DNA of 64,000 nt from Pedococcus badiiscoriae. GTDB taxonomy: Bacteria; Actinomycetota; Actinomycetes; Actinomycetales; Dermatophilaceae. Every line of letters begins with the position of its first letter. Position 1 is the stretch's first letter. Below, one piece after another: positions 26,117 to 34,107 of this stretch. The translations under genes were made by a program, and so were the position numbers. Below the pieces are notes generated by a model. That model saw nothing but the letters and a program-made list of their open reading frames with translations. It had not been told where the DNA came from and did not search any database. The stretch is from the NCBI RefSeq assembly GCF_013408925.1, contig NZ_JACCAB010000001.1, forward strand, positions 1,674,001 through 1,738,000. The letters run 5' to 3'.

Positions 26117-26653
26117 ATGACACTCACAACTCGCAACCGCCGGTCCAGCCGCATTTTCGAGGCCCTGCTCGTGCCTTTCCTAGCTGCTGGCGCCGTTCTC
26201 CTGACCACCAGCACCGCGAGCGCCCGTGGTTCGGACTGGCACCTGTGGCAGCCACCCGTGGGCGCGGTCGTCGCCTGCGGAGACACCCCTGTGAACCTGT
26301 CGTTCCCGTACAACAAGGAGTACCAGCGATCCCTGCCACCGTCCGCCGGCACCACGGACATCCAGCAGTTCACCGGCTCCCTCTCCGTCCAGTTCAGCAC
26401 GTCCGCCAAGACAGTCAAGTACAACGCCGGCGGCCCAGGAACGGTCACCACCTACACCAACGGCGACGTCCTCACGCGCAGCGAAGGGCACTACAACTTC
26501 GCCGTCAGCCCGCAGCAAGCCGCGCAGCTCGGCGTCCCGCAGATCTTCGGCACCGTCGGGCTCATCGAGTTCATCACCCACCCCGACGGGTCCATGTCTC
26601 CCATCCGCATCCCGAGAAACGTCATCAGCGTGTGTGCCGACCTCGGCCTGTGA
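26117..26653 (+). CDS. Secreted hypothetical protein
   Basis: Predicted 178-aa exported protein. The signal peptide (~1-36) has a basic start, a hydrophobic core LLVPFLAAGAVLLTTST and an ASARG cleavage region. The mature part is beta-rich with two cysteines (VVACGDTPVNLSFPYNKEY... and the C-terminal SVCADLGL) that could form a disulfide. ATG 26117 has GAGAAAGG upstream; the frame opens earlier but without a ribosome site. No family recognised. Confidence 0.7.
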   Translation: MTLTTRNRRSSRIFEALLVPFLAAGAVLLTTSTASARGSDWHLWQPPVGAVVACGDTPVNLSFPYNKEYQRSLPPSAGTTDIQQFTGSLSVQFSTSAKTVKYNAGGPGTVTTYTNGDVLTRSEGHYNFAVSPQQAAQLGVPQIFGTVGLIEFITHPDGSMSPIRIPRNVISVCADLGL

Positions 26654-26727
26654 CCATGCCTGTGGTGAGACCGGTCCGCGCCCCGAGACGCCGGGATCCG
26701 ACCGGCGAAGGTTGAGAGGATGGGCGC

Positions 26728-27183
26728 ATGCCCGTTGACGTTCTCACCGAGGTCGTGATCAGTCGTCCGCGCGAGGTGGTCGCCGCCTATGCCGGCGACC
26801 CCACGAATGCGCCCGAGTGGTACGCGAACATCCGCTCCGTCGAGTGGCGCACGCCTGCGCCCCTCGACGTCGGGTCGCAGCTGGACTTCGTGGCCCACTT
26901 CCTCGGCCGGCGGCTCGCCTACACCTACGAGCTCGTCGAGCTGACGCCGGGCGAGCGGCTCGTCATGCGGACCGCCCAGGGACCGTTCCCGATGGAGACG
27001 ACGTACGAGTGGGAGCCGATCGGCGATGCTGCGACCCGGATGAGGCTGCGGAACCGCGGGAATCCGTCGGGGTTCTCCCAGCTGGCCGCACCGTTCATGG
27101 CGAGTGCAGTCCGGCGCGCCAACCGCAAGGACCTGGCAAAGCTCAAGGAGATCCTCGAGACCTCCTCAGTCCAGGCCTTGTGA
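26728..27183 (+). CDS. SRPBCC-family polyketide cyclase-like protein
   Basis: Predicted 151-aa START/SRPBCC (helix-grip) protein: VLTEVVISRPREVVAAYAGDPTNAPEWY, a Bet-v-1-like YTYELVELTPGERLVMRTAQGPF and a long C-terminal helix. Such proteins bind hydrophobic ligands; the ligand is unknown. Stand-alone gene. Confidence 0.8.
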   Translation: MPVDVLTEVVISRPREVVAAYAGDPTNAPEWYANIRSVEWRTPAPLDVGSQLDFVAHFLGRRLAYTYELVELTPGERLVMRTAQGPFPMETTYEWEPIGDAATRMRLRNRGNPSGFSQLAAPFMASAVRRANRKDLAKLKEILETSSVQAL

Positions 27184-27244
27184 CGCGACACGGCCGACGT
27201 CCTCGCAGGTGGAACCCGCACGACGGGGCAGTCGTCCTAGCGGC

Positions 27245-27676
27245 ATGCGCAGGCTCCTTTTTGCTCTCGCGGTTCTCGCTCTCCTGCTCACCAGCTGCGC
27301 ACCGCACGCACTCAGGGCAGGGCGGAGTCCGACCCCGTCGCCCTCGATCTGCACCCCACCCGCTGGCGGCCGGTGCGCCGCCGACATGCCCTGGACCGGC
27401 CAAATCATGGTCTCGCCGGATGGGCTCCTGCTGCATGGCAGCATCAACTGCGGGGGCTCTCTTCACGTCGTAGACCAGACCGCTGACCGGGTGACGATCA
27501 GACTCCACGGAGGGGCCATGGGTCCGGGCCGCATGAGCTGCGCCCGGGTTGACATCGCCTCCCGCTTAGCCGCACCTCTGGGCCGACGGCCCGTGTACGA
27601 CACTGTCTCTGGTCAACGCCTCGTCGTCCTCGTCGCGCCGCTGTGTCGCGGGCCCGCCCTACCTTGCGGCCGGTGA
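27245..27676 (+). CDS. Small putative lipoprotein
   Basis: Predicted 143-aa exported protein with signal LLFALAVLALLLTSCAP: lipobox LTSC puts the lipidated Cys at ~18. The mature part is Pro/Gly-rich with several cysteines. No clear ribosome site. Codon use is slightly less GC-rich than its neighbours. Family not recognised. Confidence 0.55.
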   Translation: MRRLLFALAVLALLLTSCAPHALRAGRSPTPSPSICTPPAGGRCAADMPWTGQIMVSPDGLLLHGSINCGGSLHVVDQTADRVTIRLHGGAMGPGRMSCARVDIASRLAAPLGRRPVYDTVSGQRLVVLVAPLCRGPALPCGR

Positions 27677-27711
27677 CTCGAATACGCCGGCGTGGGGCGC
27701 AGGTACCCCAG

Positions 27712-28734
27712 TCAGGGCGTGTGGGTGACGTCGCCGTAGGTGCTCATGGTGTCGTTCTGCAGAGCCTCTCCGAGCGCCTTCATCCCGGGCACGTCGACGA
27801 TGTCGATGGACCCGCCGACCGGTGACGTGCCGAAACCGGTGAACGGTGCCGTCACAAACGCGACGTCGGACCCTCGGACGTTGCGCAGCGAGAAGGCCTC
27901 GCTGCGCAGCTTGCTCACGGTGAAGGCGTCGTCCACGGTCAGGTTCGCGGTGCCCGCCTCGACGAACTGGGCCAGCCGCAACGGGTTGGTCAGGACGCTC
28001 GCGCTCAACGACTTGAGCATCAGGGCCTTGATGAAGGCCTGCTGACGACGTCCCCGCGAGATGTCGCCGTGACTGAGGTCCTCGCGTTCGCGCACGAACG
28101 TGAGCGCCTCCGCGCCGCCCATGTGCTGGTAGCCCTTGCTGAACGTGTAACCGCCGGAGCTGCTCGGCTCCTCGACATAGACGTCGACCCCACCCACGGC
28201 GTCGGTCATGGCCTTGAAGCCCTCGAAGCCGACGAGCGCCACGTGGTCGATCGGCACCCCGACGAGGTTCTGGAGCGTCTGGACCAGCAGCGGCGAACCG
28301 CCGTAGGCGAAGGCCGCGTTGATCTTGTCCTTGCCGTGGCCCGGCACGCTGACGTACAGGTCGCGCGGGAAGTGGACGAGGGTGACGGTCTTGCGGTCAC
28401 CCGAGATGTGCATCAGCACGATGACGTCTGAGCGGGCGCCCGCCAGCCCAGCGCGGGCGTCCGACCCGATGAAGAGGATGTTCTGCGCCGCCTTGGCCCG
28501 GGGCTTCTTCGGCGGGGCGGGCGCGGCGCCGCTGACCCCCGGGGTCGGCAGCAGCGACTTGTGCTGGACGTTCGCAGTCAGCGTGTGGTTGAGGAAGAGC
28601 AGGTATCCCGCGGCGCCTCCGACCACGACCAGGAGGACGAGGGCCAGGAGCACGGCCAGCGTTCGCCGAAAGCGCGACCGCTTCCGAGGCGTCGTCGAAG
28701 GCGGGGTCTGGGTGTCTTCGAATTGGTCGAGCAC
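27712..28734 (-). CDS. LytR-CpsA-Psr (LCP) family envelope glycopolymer ligase
   Basis: Predicted 340-aa membrane-anchored protein: a short cytoplasmic start, one helix (LAVLLALVLLVVVGGAAGYLLFL) and an extracellular LCP domain with NILFIGSDARAGLAGARSDVIVL, SFPRDLYV-like HFPRDLYVSVPGHGKDKINAAFAYGG, VGGVDVYV and LTFVRERED. LCP enzymes transfer lipid-linked glycans onto peptidoglycan. GTG 28734 lies 6 nt after TACACT, with no Shine-Dalgarno. Divergent from the Fur-family gene with 56 bp between them. Confidence 0.88.
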   Translation of the reverse strand: MLDQFEDTQTPPSTTPRKRSRFRRTLAVLLALVLLVVVGGAAGYLLFLNHTLTANVQHKSLLPTPGVSGAAPAPPKKPRAKAAQNILFIGSDARAGLAGARSDVIVLMHISGDRKTVTLVHFPRDLYVSVPGHGKDKINAAFAYGGSPLLVQTLQNLVGVPIDHVALVGFEGFKAMTDAVGGVDVYVEEPSSSGGYTFSKGYQHMGGAEALTFVREREDLSHGDISRGRRQQAFIKALMLKSLSASVLTNPLRLAQFVEAGTANLTVDDAFTVSKLRSEAFSLRNVRGSDVAFVTAPFTGFGTSPVGGSIDIVDVPGMKALGEALQNDTMSTYGDVTHTP

Positions 28735-28740
28735 CCGGAC

Positions 28741-28784
28741 AGTGTAGGTATCGCCGCGGGCGGATCGGTGCAGAACCGTACAGT
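28741..28784. promoter_or_regulatory. Paired divergent leaderless promoters (LCP gene and Fur-family gene)
   Basis: TACACT on the minus strand (28741-28746) is 6 nt before the LCP GTG. TACAGT on the plus strand (28779-28784) is 6 nt before the Fur GTG. Neither gene has a ribosome site, so both transcripts probably begin at the start codon. Confidence 0.65.
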
Positions 28785-28790
28785 GGGACC

Positions 28791-29207
28791 GTGCAAGACG
28801 TCGGCGAGCGGTTGCGAGCCCAGGGGCGACGGATGACGCCGCAGCGCCAACGGGTGCTCGACGCGGTGTCCCGGCTCGGCCACGCCACGCCGGAGGACGT
28901 CGTCGCCCAGGTGGCCCGCGACGGCGGTCCCGCGCTGGCGCCATCCACTGTGTACCGCGCCCTCGACGCCCTGGAGTCCCTGCGGATCGTGGGTCACACC
29001 CACCTCGACCACCGGGCGCCCAGCTACCACCTCGCCGACCACGCCGACCACATCCACCTCGTCTGCCGCACGTGCGGGCGCGTGCAGGAGTGCCCCAAGG
29101 AGTATGCCGACGGCTTCGCGGGGAATGTTCTGACCGGTACGGGCTTTGTTGCTGACGTGACACACATGGCGATCCACGGAGAGTGCGACTCATGCGCGAC
29201 GCGCTAG
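28791..29207 (+). CDS. Fur-family metalloregulator
   Basis: Predicted 138-aa regulator: a winged helix with MTPQRQRVLDAV and SLRIVGHTHLDHRAPSYHLA, and a dimer domain with HADHIHLVCRTCGRVQEC and a second Cys pair CDSC that form the structural zinc site. It could sense iron, zinc or peroxide; sequence alone does not decide. Overlaps the ygfZ start by 16 nt, so co-transcribed. YgfZ supports Fe-S enzymes, which hints at an iron role. Confidence 0.88.
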   Translation: MQDVGERLRAQGRRMTPQRQRVLDAVSRLGHATPEDVVAQVARDGGPALAPSTVYRALDALESLRIVGHTHLDHRAPSYHLADHADHIHLVCRTCGRVQECPKEYADGFAGNVLTGTGFVADVTHMAIHGECDSCATR

Positions 29208-30250
29208 GCACTACGGCCACACCCGGTATGCCGGCCGCGACCCGCTCGGTGCTGCTCGGCGAGCCCGGCGCGGTCGAGGGGGATGGCCCGGATGCCGGGG
29301 TCGCGGCCCACTACGGCGACCCGCTGCGCGAGCAGCGCCTGCTCACCGAGGGCCTGGCCGTCGTGGACCTGTCCCACCGCGGGGTGGTCACCGTCACCGG
29401 ACCCGACCGGTTGTCGTGGCTGCACTCGATCACCAGCCAACAGCTCATCGGTCTCGGCCCGCGGCAGTCGCGCGAAGCCCTCGTCCTGACCCCCAAGGGG
29501 CACGTCGAGCACAACCTCCACCTCGTCGACGACGGCGAGACCACCTGGGTCACGACCGAACCCGGACGGGCACCCGCGCTGGCGGGGTGGCTCGACTCGA
29601 TGCGGTTCATGCTCAGGGTCGAGGTGGCCGACGTGACGTCGTCGTGGGCCGTGCTCGGGGAACCCTCAGGTGCTGAGTCGCAGCCGGGGGAGCTGCTCGC
29701 CTGGCGGGACCCGTGGCCCGACCTCGTCGGTGACACCGCGGCATACGGACCGGTCGAAGGGCACCCGGCCGCGGGCCGCGCCTGGCGCGAGGTCCTCGTG
29801 GAGCGTCCGGCCCTGGCGCAGGCTGTCGCGGACCGTGCCCTCGCGGGCACGTGGGCCAGCGAGGCACTGCGGGTCACGGCGTGGCGTCCGAGGCTCGGGT
29901 TCGAGACCGACCACCGCACGATCGCCCACGAGGTGGACTGGTTGCGCACAGCGGTCCACCTGCACAAGGGGTGCTACCGCGGACAGGAGACGATCGCCCG
30001 CGTGCACAACCTGGGGCGCCCGCCGCGACGCCTGGTCTTCCTGCATCTCGACGGTTCGGGTCACACGCTGCCCGAGCGCGGGGCGCCCGTGATGGCCGGT
30101 GACCGGCAGGTGGGTCAGCTGACCTCGGTCGCCCGGCACTTCGAGGACGGCCCCGTGGGGCTCGCGCTGGTCAAGCGCAACACCCCGGTCGACGACGTCC
30201 TCGAGATCGAGGGCGTCAGCGCCAGCCAGGTCGTGGTCGTCGCTCCCTGA
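29192..30250 (+). CDS. ygfZ: YgfZ/GcvT-domain folate-binding protein (Fe-S cluster repair)
   Basis: Predicted 352-aa protein with the diagnostic KGCYRGQE motif (~260) and a C-terminal beta-barrel. YgfZ/IBA57 proteins need tetrahydrofolate to maintain certain Fe-S enzymes such as MiaB. ATG 29192 has GGAGAG 8 nt upstream within the Fur-family gene; ATG 29228 is a shorter alternative inside a GTATGCCG octamer. Confidence 0.87.
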   Translation: MRDALGTTATPGMPAATRSVLLGEPGAVEGDGPDAGVAAHYGDPLREQRLLTEGLAVVDLSHRGVVTVTGPDRLSWLHSITSQQLIGLGPRQSREALVLTPKGHVEHNLHLVDDGETTWVTTEPGRAPALAGWLDSMRFMLRVEVADVTSSWAVLGEPSGAESQPGELLAWRDPWPDLVGDTAAYGPVEGHPAAGRAWREVLVERPALAQAVADRALAGTWASEALRVTAWRPRLGFETDHRTIAHEVDWLRTAVHLHKGCYRGQETIARVHNLGRPPRRLVFLHLDGSGHTLPERGAPVMAGDRQVGQLTSVARHFEDGPVGLALVKRNTPVDDVLEIEGVSASQVVVVAP

Positions 30251-30259
30251 GGCGTCCGC

Positions 30260-31678
30260 TCAGACCCGGGCGGACACGGCGGCCCGGTCGCGCGCACGTT
30301 CCTTGCGGCTGCGGGAGGTCGTGAGCGGTGCGTACCCCTCGGCGTAGTAGTAGCTCTCGGCGTTGGCGCCCCGGGTGGGAATCCGGTTGACCACGAGTCC
30401 GAGCACGTTGCCGTTGACCGCGTTGACCGACGTCAGCGCGCGGCTGAGCTGCTCACTGTTGACGACGCCGCAGCCGACGACGAGGACGACCCCCCCGGTG
30501 ATGGTGCTGAGGACGGTGGCATCGGTCACCGGCAGCAAGGGCGGAGCATCGATGATGACGTAGTCGAACATCCCCTCGAGCTCGCGGATCGTGCGCGACA
30601 TCGTCTCCGAGCCGAGCAGCTCGCTGGGGTTGGGCGGGATCTGTCCGGCGCCCAGCACCTGGATCCCGGTGTCGCCGAAGGGCTGGAGCACGTCGATGAG
30701 CGCGGCCTGTCCGATGAGGACGTTGGTCAGGCCCACCGAGCCCTCCATGCCCATGTAGCGCAGCAGGCGCGGCCGGCGGAGGTCGCCCTCGATGACGCAG
30801 ACCCGGGCGCCGGCGGCCGCCATGCTGATGGCCAGGTTGGCGGTCGTCGTCGTCTTGCCCTCGGCGGGGATCGAGGAGGTGAACACGATCGAGCGCGGGT
30901 GGTTCGCCGCATCCACGAACTGCAGGTTCGTGCGCAGCGCCCGGAACGCCTCGGCGCGCGGGCCGTGCGGGTCGGACTGGACGATGAGGGGGTTCTTCGG
31001 ACCCTCGGGGTCAAGGGTGATGCCGCCGATGATCGTCGCGTCGACCGCGTCCTTGACGTCGCGCTCGCTCTTGATCGAGGTGTCGAAGGTGTCGCGGAGC
31101 AGCGCCACGCCGAATCCCAGGAGGAGCCCGAGGACGACCCCGAGGCCGATGTTGCGCACCGGGTTCGGGCTGATCGGGCCCTGGGGCACCGAGGGCGGTC
31201 GGACGACCGAGACCTTCACGGGGCTGACCGAGCTGTCCGAGACGCGCTCGAGGTCGAGGATGCTCGTGGAGAACTGCTTGCCGACGGCGCTGGCGATGCG
31301 GGCTGCCTGTTCGGGGTTGCGGTCGTTCACCAGGACGTCGATCAGGACGGTGTCCAGCGGGACGCTGGCCGTGATGCGGGCGCCCAGGTCGTCGGCCGTG
31401 CCCGGCAGGCCGAGGGACTTGATGACCGGGTCCAGGACGGCCGGCGTGGTGATCAGGTCCGAGTAGGACTTCACGCGCTGCTGGGTGAAGGTGTTGCCCT
31501 GCAGCAGCGCGGTGGAGTCCTGGCCGCCGGAGGTGGACACGAACAGCTGTGTGTGCGCCTGGTAGGTCTTGGGACTCAACAGGGTGAGCAACGAAGCCAG
31601 GGCGATCATCAGGAGGGTCACGGCAGCGATGGCGCGCCAGCGCTTGCGCACGACCCGGTAGTAGTCGTGAAGGTCCAC
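30260..31678 (-). CDS. Wzz-BY-kinase fusion (polysaccharide chain-length / tyrosine autokinase)
   Basis: Predicted 472-aa membrane protein. A Wzz-like chain-length domain with two helices (~15-35 and ~175-195) flanks an extracellular part. The cytoplasmic kinase has Walker A IPAEGKTTTTANLA, Walker A' VCVIEGDLRRPRL and Walker B YVIIDAPPLL. A tyrosine cluster (AESYYYAEGY) near the C-terminus is the expected autophosphorylation site. BY-kinases control capsule or exopolysaccharide export. No glycosyltransferase cluster is adjacent. The LMW phosphatase at 24278 is a possible antagonist. Confidence 0.9.
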   Translation of the reverse strand: MDLHDYYRVVRKRWRAIAAVTLLMIALASLLTLLSPKTYQAHTQLFVSTSGGQDSTALLQGNTFTQQRVKSYSDLITTPAVLDPVIKSLGLPGTADDLGARITASVPLDTVLIDVLVNDRNPEQAARIASAVGKQFSTSILDLERVSDSSVSPVKVSVVRPPSVPQGPISPNPVRNIGLGVVLGLLLGFGVALLRDTFDTSIKSERDVKDAVDATIIGGITLDPEGPKNPLIVQSDPHGPRAEAFRALRTNLQFVDAANHPRSIVFTSSIPAEGKTTTTANLAISMAAAGARVCVIEGDLRRPRLLRYMGMEGSVGLTNVLIGQAALIDVLQPFGDTGIQVLGAGQIPPNPSELLGSETMSRTIRELEGMFDYVIIDAPPLLPVTDATVLSTITGGVVLVVGCGVVNSEQLSRALTSVNAVNGNVLGLVVNRIPTRGANAESYYYAEGYAPLTTSRSRKERARDRAAVSARV

Positions 31679-31814
31679 GGTCCTGCTTTCACTGTCTGGG
31701 CGGGCACCGTCGGGCGCGGTCGATGAGCCCCGGTAGGTTGCGATTGGCTGTGAGCGCCGTCAGTGTCCCACACAACCACCTGGGTGCAGGGTCTGGCGGC
31801 GCCGAGCGGCTGCC

Positions 31815-32669
31815 ATGATGACGCCCATGGCTCCCACGACCGGCACCCTCATCACCGTCGCCCCCACCGGTGCGGAACTGGCCAAGGCGGACTTCCCGCA
31901 GCTGCCCACGTCGCTCGAGGAGCTGGTCGACACGGCGGTCGCGTGCGAGTCGGCGGGTGCCTCCATGATCCACCTGCACATCCGCGACTCCGAGCACCGC
32001 CCGACTCTCGACCGCGGGCACCTCAAGGCTGCGGTGGACGCACTGCGGGAGCGCACCTCGCTGGTCATCCAGCTGTCGACGGGCGGCAGCGTGCACGACC
32101 CGCTCGAGCAGCGGCTGACCGTGCTCGACGCCGAGCCGGACTCGTGCTCGCTCACCTGCGGCACCACGAACTTCGGCGACGACGTCTTCCTCAACCCCTA
32201 CGGCTTCATGTCCGACCTCTACGTCCAGGCCCAGGAGCGCGAGGTCGTCCCCGAGTTCGAGCTGTTCGACCTGGGCCACGTCGCCTCCCTGGCCCGCCTC
32301 ATCGATGCCCACGGCCTGCCGTTCGGCGGCAAGGTCCACGTCGACTTCGTCACCGGCGTGCCGGGCGGTATGCCGGGCACGCCCGCCGCGCTGTTGGCCG
32401 GTGTGGCGATGCTCCCGCCCGAGGTGACCTCGTGGTCGGCGACGGGGATCGGTCGCAGCCACCTGCCCGTCGCGGCGGCCGCGCTGGCCGCAGGCGGCCA
32501 CCTGCGCGTCGGGATGGAGGACAACGTCGTCTTCGCCCGCGGCATACCGGTCGAGCACAACTCCCAGCTCGTGGAGCGGGTGGCGCACCTCGCCGAGGTG
32601 ATGCAGCGACCCACGCTGTCGACCGACGACGCCCGCCTCATGCTCGGCGTGAAGGACCGCCGCCGGTAG
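31815..32669 (+). CDS. BKACE-family beta-keto acid cleavage enzyme
   Basis: Predicted 284-aa zinc-dependent TIM-barrel enzyme of the DUF849/BKACE family. Residues AGASMIHLHIRDSEHRPTL carry the metal-binding His pair, with the PEFELFDLGH and GGHLRVGMEDN signatures further on. The family condenses beta-keto acids with acetyl-CoA; the substrate (3-keto-5-aminohexanoate in lysine fermentation for the type member) varies and is unknown here. ATG 31815, 31818 or 31827 could be the start; none has a good ribosome site. Confidence 0.85.
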   Translation: MMTPMAPTTGTLITVAPTGAELAKADFPQLPTSLEELVDTAVACESAGASMIHLHIRDSEHRPTLDRGHLKAAVDALRERTSLVIQLSTGGSVHDPLEQRLTVLDAEPDSCSLTCGTTNFGDDVFLNPYGFMSDLYVQAQEREVVPEFELFDLGHVASLARLIDAHGLPFGGKVHVDFVTGVPGGMPGTPAALLAGVAMLPPEVTSWSATGIGRSHLPVAAAALAAGGHLRVGMEDNVVFARGIPVEHNSQLVERVAHLAEVMQRPTLSTDDARLMLGVKDRRR

Positions 32670-32726
32670 CCGTCTGACGGTCCTGGGCACCCCCGATGTA
32701 TGCCGTGTGATGGGGAACACGCTGTC

Positions 32727-32762
32727 TTGACTTTGCATTCTGCTAACTAGAGCAAGCAATAT
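32727..32762 (+). promoter_or_regulatory. AT-rich promoter/operator region of the HTH-hbhA operon
   Basis: TTGACT (32727-32732) starts a stretch unusually rich in A/T for this genome, running through TGCTAACTAGAGCA, which contains an imperfect dyad, to CAATAT just before the start. It is a likely promoter and possibly an autoregulatory site. Exact -35/-10 pairing is unclear. Confidence 0.4.
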
Positions 32763-32768
32763 GGAGGC

Positions 32769-33290
32769 ATGAGCCGAATTCCGTTGGGGCCGCTGAGCGG
32801 CAACAACCTGGGTGACTACCTGCGAGAGCAGCGTCAGTCCGCCCGGCTCTCGCTGCGCCAGCTCTCGGAGCTCGCCGGTGTGTCCAACCCGTACCTGTCG
32901 CAGATCGAGCGGGGCCTGAAGAAGCCCAGCGCCGAGATCCTCCAGCAGCTCGCCAAGGGCCTCGAGGTGTCGGCGGAGTCGCTCTACGTGCGGGCCGGGA
33001 TCCTCGACGAGCGCCACGGCGACGCCCCGGCGACGCACGCAGCGGTGCATGGCGCTGCGCTCGACACCCGGGCCGTCATCGGCGCCGACCCGCAGCTCAC
33101 CGAGCGCCAGAAGGCCGCGCTGCTCGACATCTACGACTCGTTCGTGGGCGCCGGGACAGCCAAGGGCCGACCGCGCTCGTCCAGCACGACGAAGACCGGC
33201 GCCGCGAAGTCCGGCGCCGCGAAGTCCAGCACGACGAAGACCAGCACCGCGAAGTCCCGTACCAAGACCCCTCCCACCGAAGGAGCATGA
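32769..33290 (+). CDS. XRE-family HTH regulator with Lys/Thr/Ala-rich tail
   Basis: Predicted 173-aa DNA-binding protein. The N-terminal HTH_3 domain (~14-75: LREQRQSARLSLRQLSELAG and VSNPYLSQIERGLKKPS) resembles mycobacterial Rv0474, which also precedes hbhA. After a linker, the C-terminal ~40 residues are basic repeats of TTKT, AAKS and STAKS, encoded partly by 15-bp DNA repeats. GGAGG is only 1 nt from the ATG, unusually close. The next gene starts 1 nt after the stop, so operonic. Confidence 0.85.
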   Translation: MSRIPLGPLSGNNLGDYLREQRQSARLSLRQLSELAGVSNPYLSQIERGLKKPSAEILQQLAKGLEVSAESLYVRAGILDERHGDAPATHAAVHGAALDTRAVIGADPQLTERQKAALLDIYDSFVGAGTAKGRPRSSSTTKTGAAKSGAAKSSTTKTSTAKSRTKTPPTEGA

Positions 33291-33291
33291 C

Positions 33292-33990
33292 ATGGCACTC
33301 GTTGCCGACATCCGCAAGACCGTCACCGACAGCACCCCCGTGTTCGCCGCCGTCGGCCTGGCCGACCTCGCAGTCGAGAAGGTCCGCGACGCGCGCGTCA
33401 AGGCCACCGTCAAGGCGTCCAACGTCCGGGGCGAGCTCGACCCCTCCGCCCTGCAGACCAAGGCCCAGGTCCGGGTCACCGAGGTCGCCGGGCAGGCGCA
33501 GGAGCTCCCGGCCCTGGCCCTCAACCGCAGCCTCGAGCTGGCCGGCAAGGCGCAGGAGACCTACGAGTCCGCCGCCGCCCGTGGCGAGAAGCTCGTCAAG
33601 CGCGTCCGGACCCAGAAGGCGACCAAGGACCTGGTCTCGCAGGCCGAGGCCACGTTCGCCCTGGGCAAGGGTGCCGTCACGACCGTGCGCAAGTCCGCCA
33701 CCGAGATCCAGCGTTCGGCGAAGGCCACGCTGACCACCGGTCGCAAGGAGGTCGCTCGGGCCGCCGACGCCATCGCCGACTCGGTCGTCGACGAGGCCAC
33801 CCAGACCGGCACCGCGGTGAAGACTTCCGCCACCCGCACCCGCACCGCCGCCAAGCGCACCACGACCACCACGAAGAAGACCGCTGCGAAGAGCGCGACC
33901 GCCACCAAGCGCGCTACCACCAGCGCCAAGAAGACGGCCGCCGCCACCCAGAAGGCCGCCACCACGGCCGCCTCGAAGGTCGGCGACTGA
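33292..33990 (+). CDS. HbhA-like heparin-binding haemagglutinin family protein
   Basis: Predicted 232-aa helical protein: ~150 residues of coiled coil (MALVADIRKTVTDSTPVFAA, GLADLAVEKVRDARVKAT, ESAAARGEKLVKRVRTQ) followed by a ~75-residue Lys/Thr/Ala-rich tail (TTTTTKKTAAKSATATKRATT). Same architecture and same upstream HTH gene as mycobacterial HbhA, a surface adhesin and lipid-body protein. In a non-pathogen it more likely binds polyanions such as DNA or wall polymers. No signal peptide, as in HbhA. AAGGAG upstream of ATG. Confidence 0.75.
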   Translation: MALVADIRKTVTDSTPVFAAVGLADLAVEKVRDARVKATVKASNVRGELDPSALQTKAQVRVTEVAGQAQELPALALNRSLELAGKAQETYESAAARGEKLVKRVRTQKATKDLVSQAEATFALGKGAVTTVRKSATEIQRSAKATLTTGRKEVARAADAIADSVVDEATQTGTAVKTSATRTRTAAKRTTTTTKKTAAKSATATKRATTSAKKTAAATQKAATTAASKVGD

Positions 33991-34007
33991 CCAACCCCCC
34001 AGCCACT

Positions 34008-34038
34008 CGGCCCCCTCCCGTGTCCCGGGAGGGGGCCG
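34008..34038 (+). terminator. Terminator after hbhA-like gene
   Basis: 13-bp perfect stem CGGCCCCCTCCCG/CGGGAGGGGGCCG with a 5-nt loop, 17 nt past the stop. Confidence 0.85.
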
Positions 34039-34107
34039 TGTGCGTTGCCCCGACGGCAGAGGCGTTGCCCCGGCGGCACCTCCCGCGAGGGTGGCTAGGC
34101 TCGGCGG

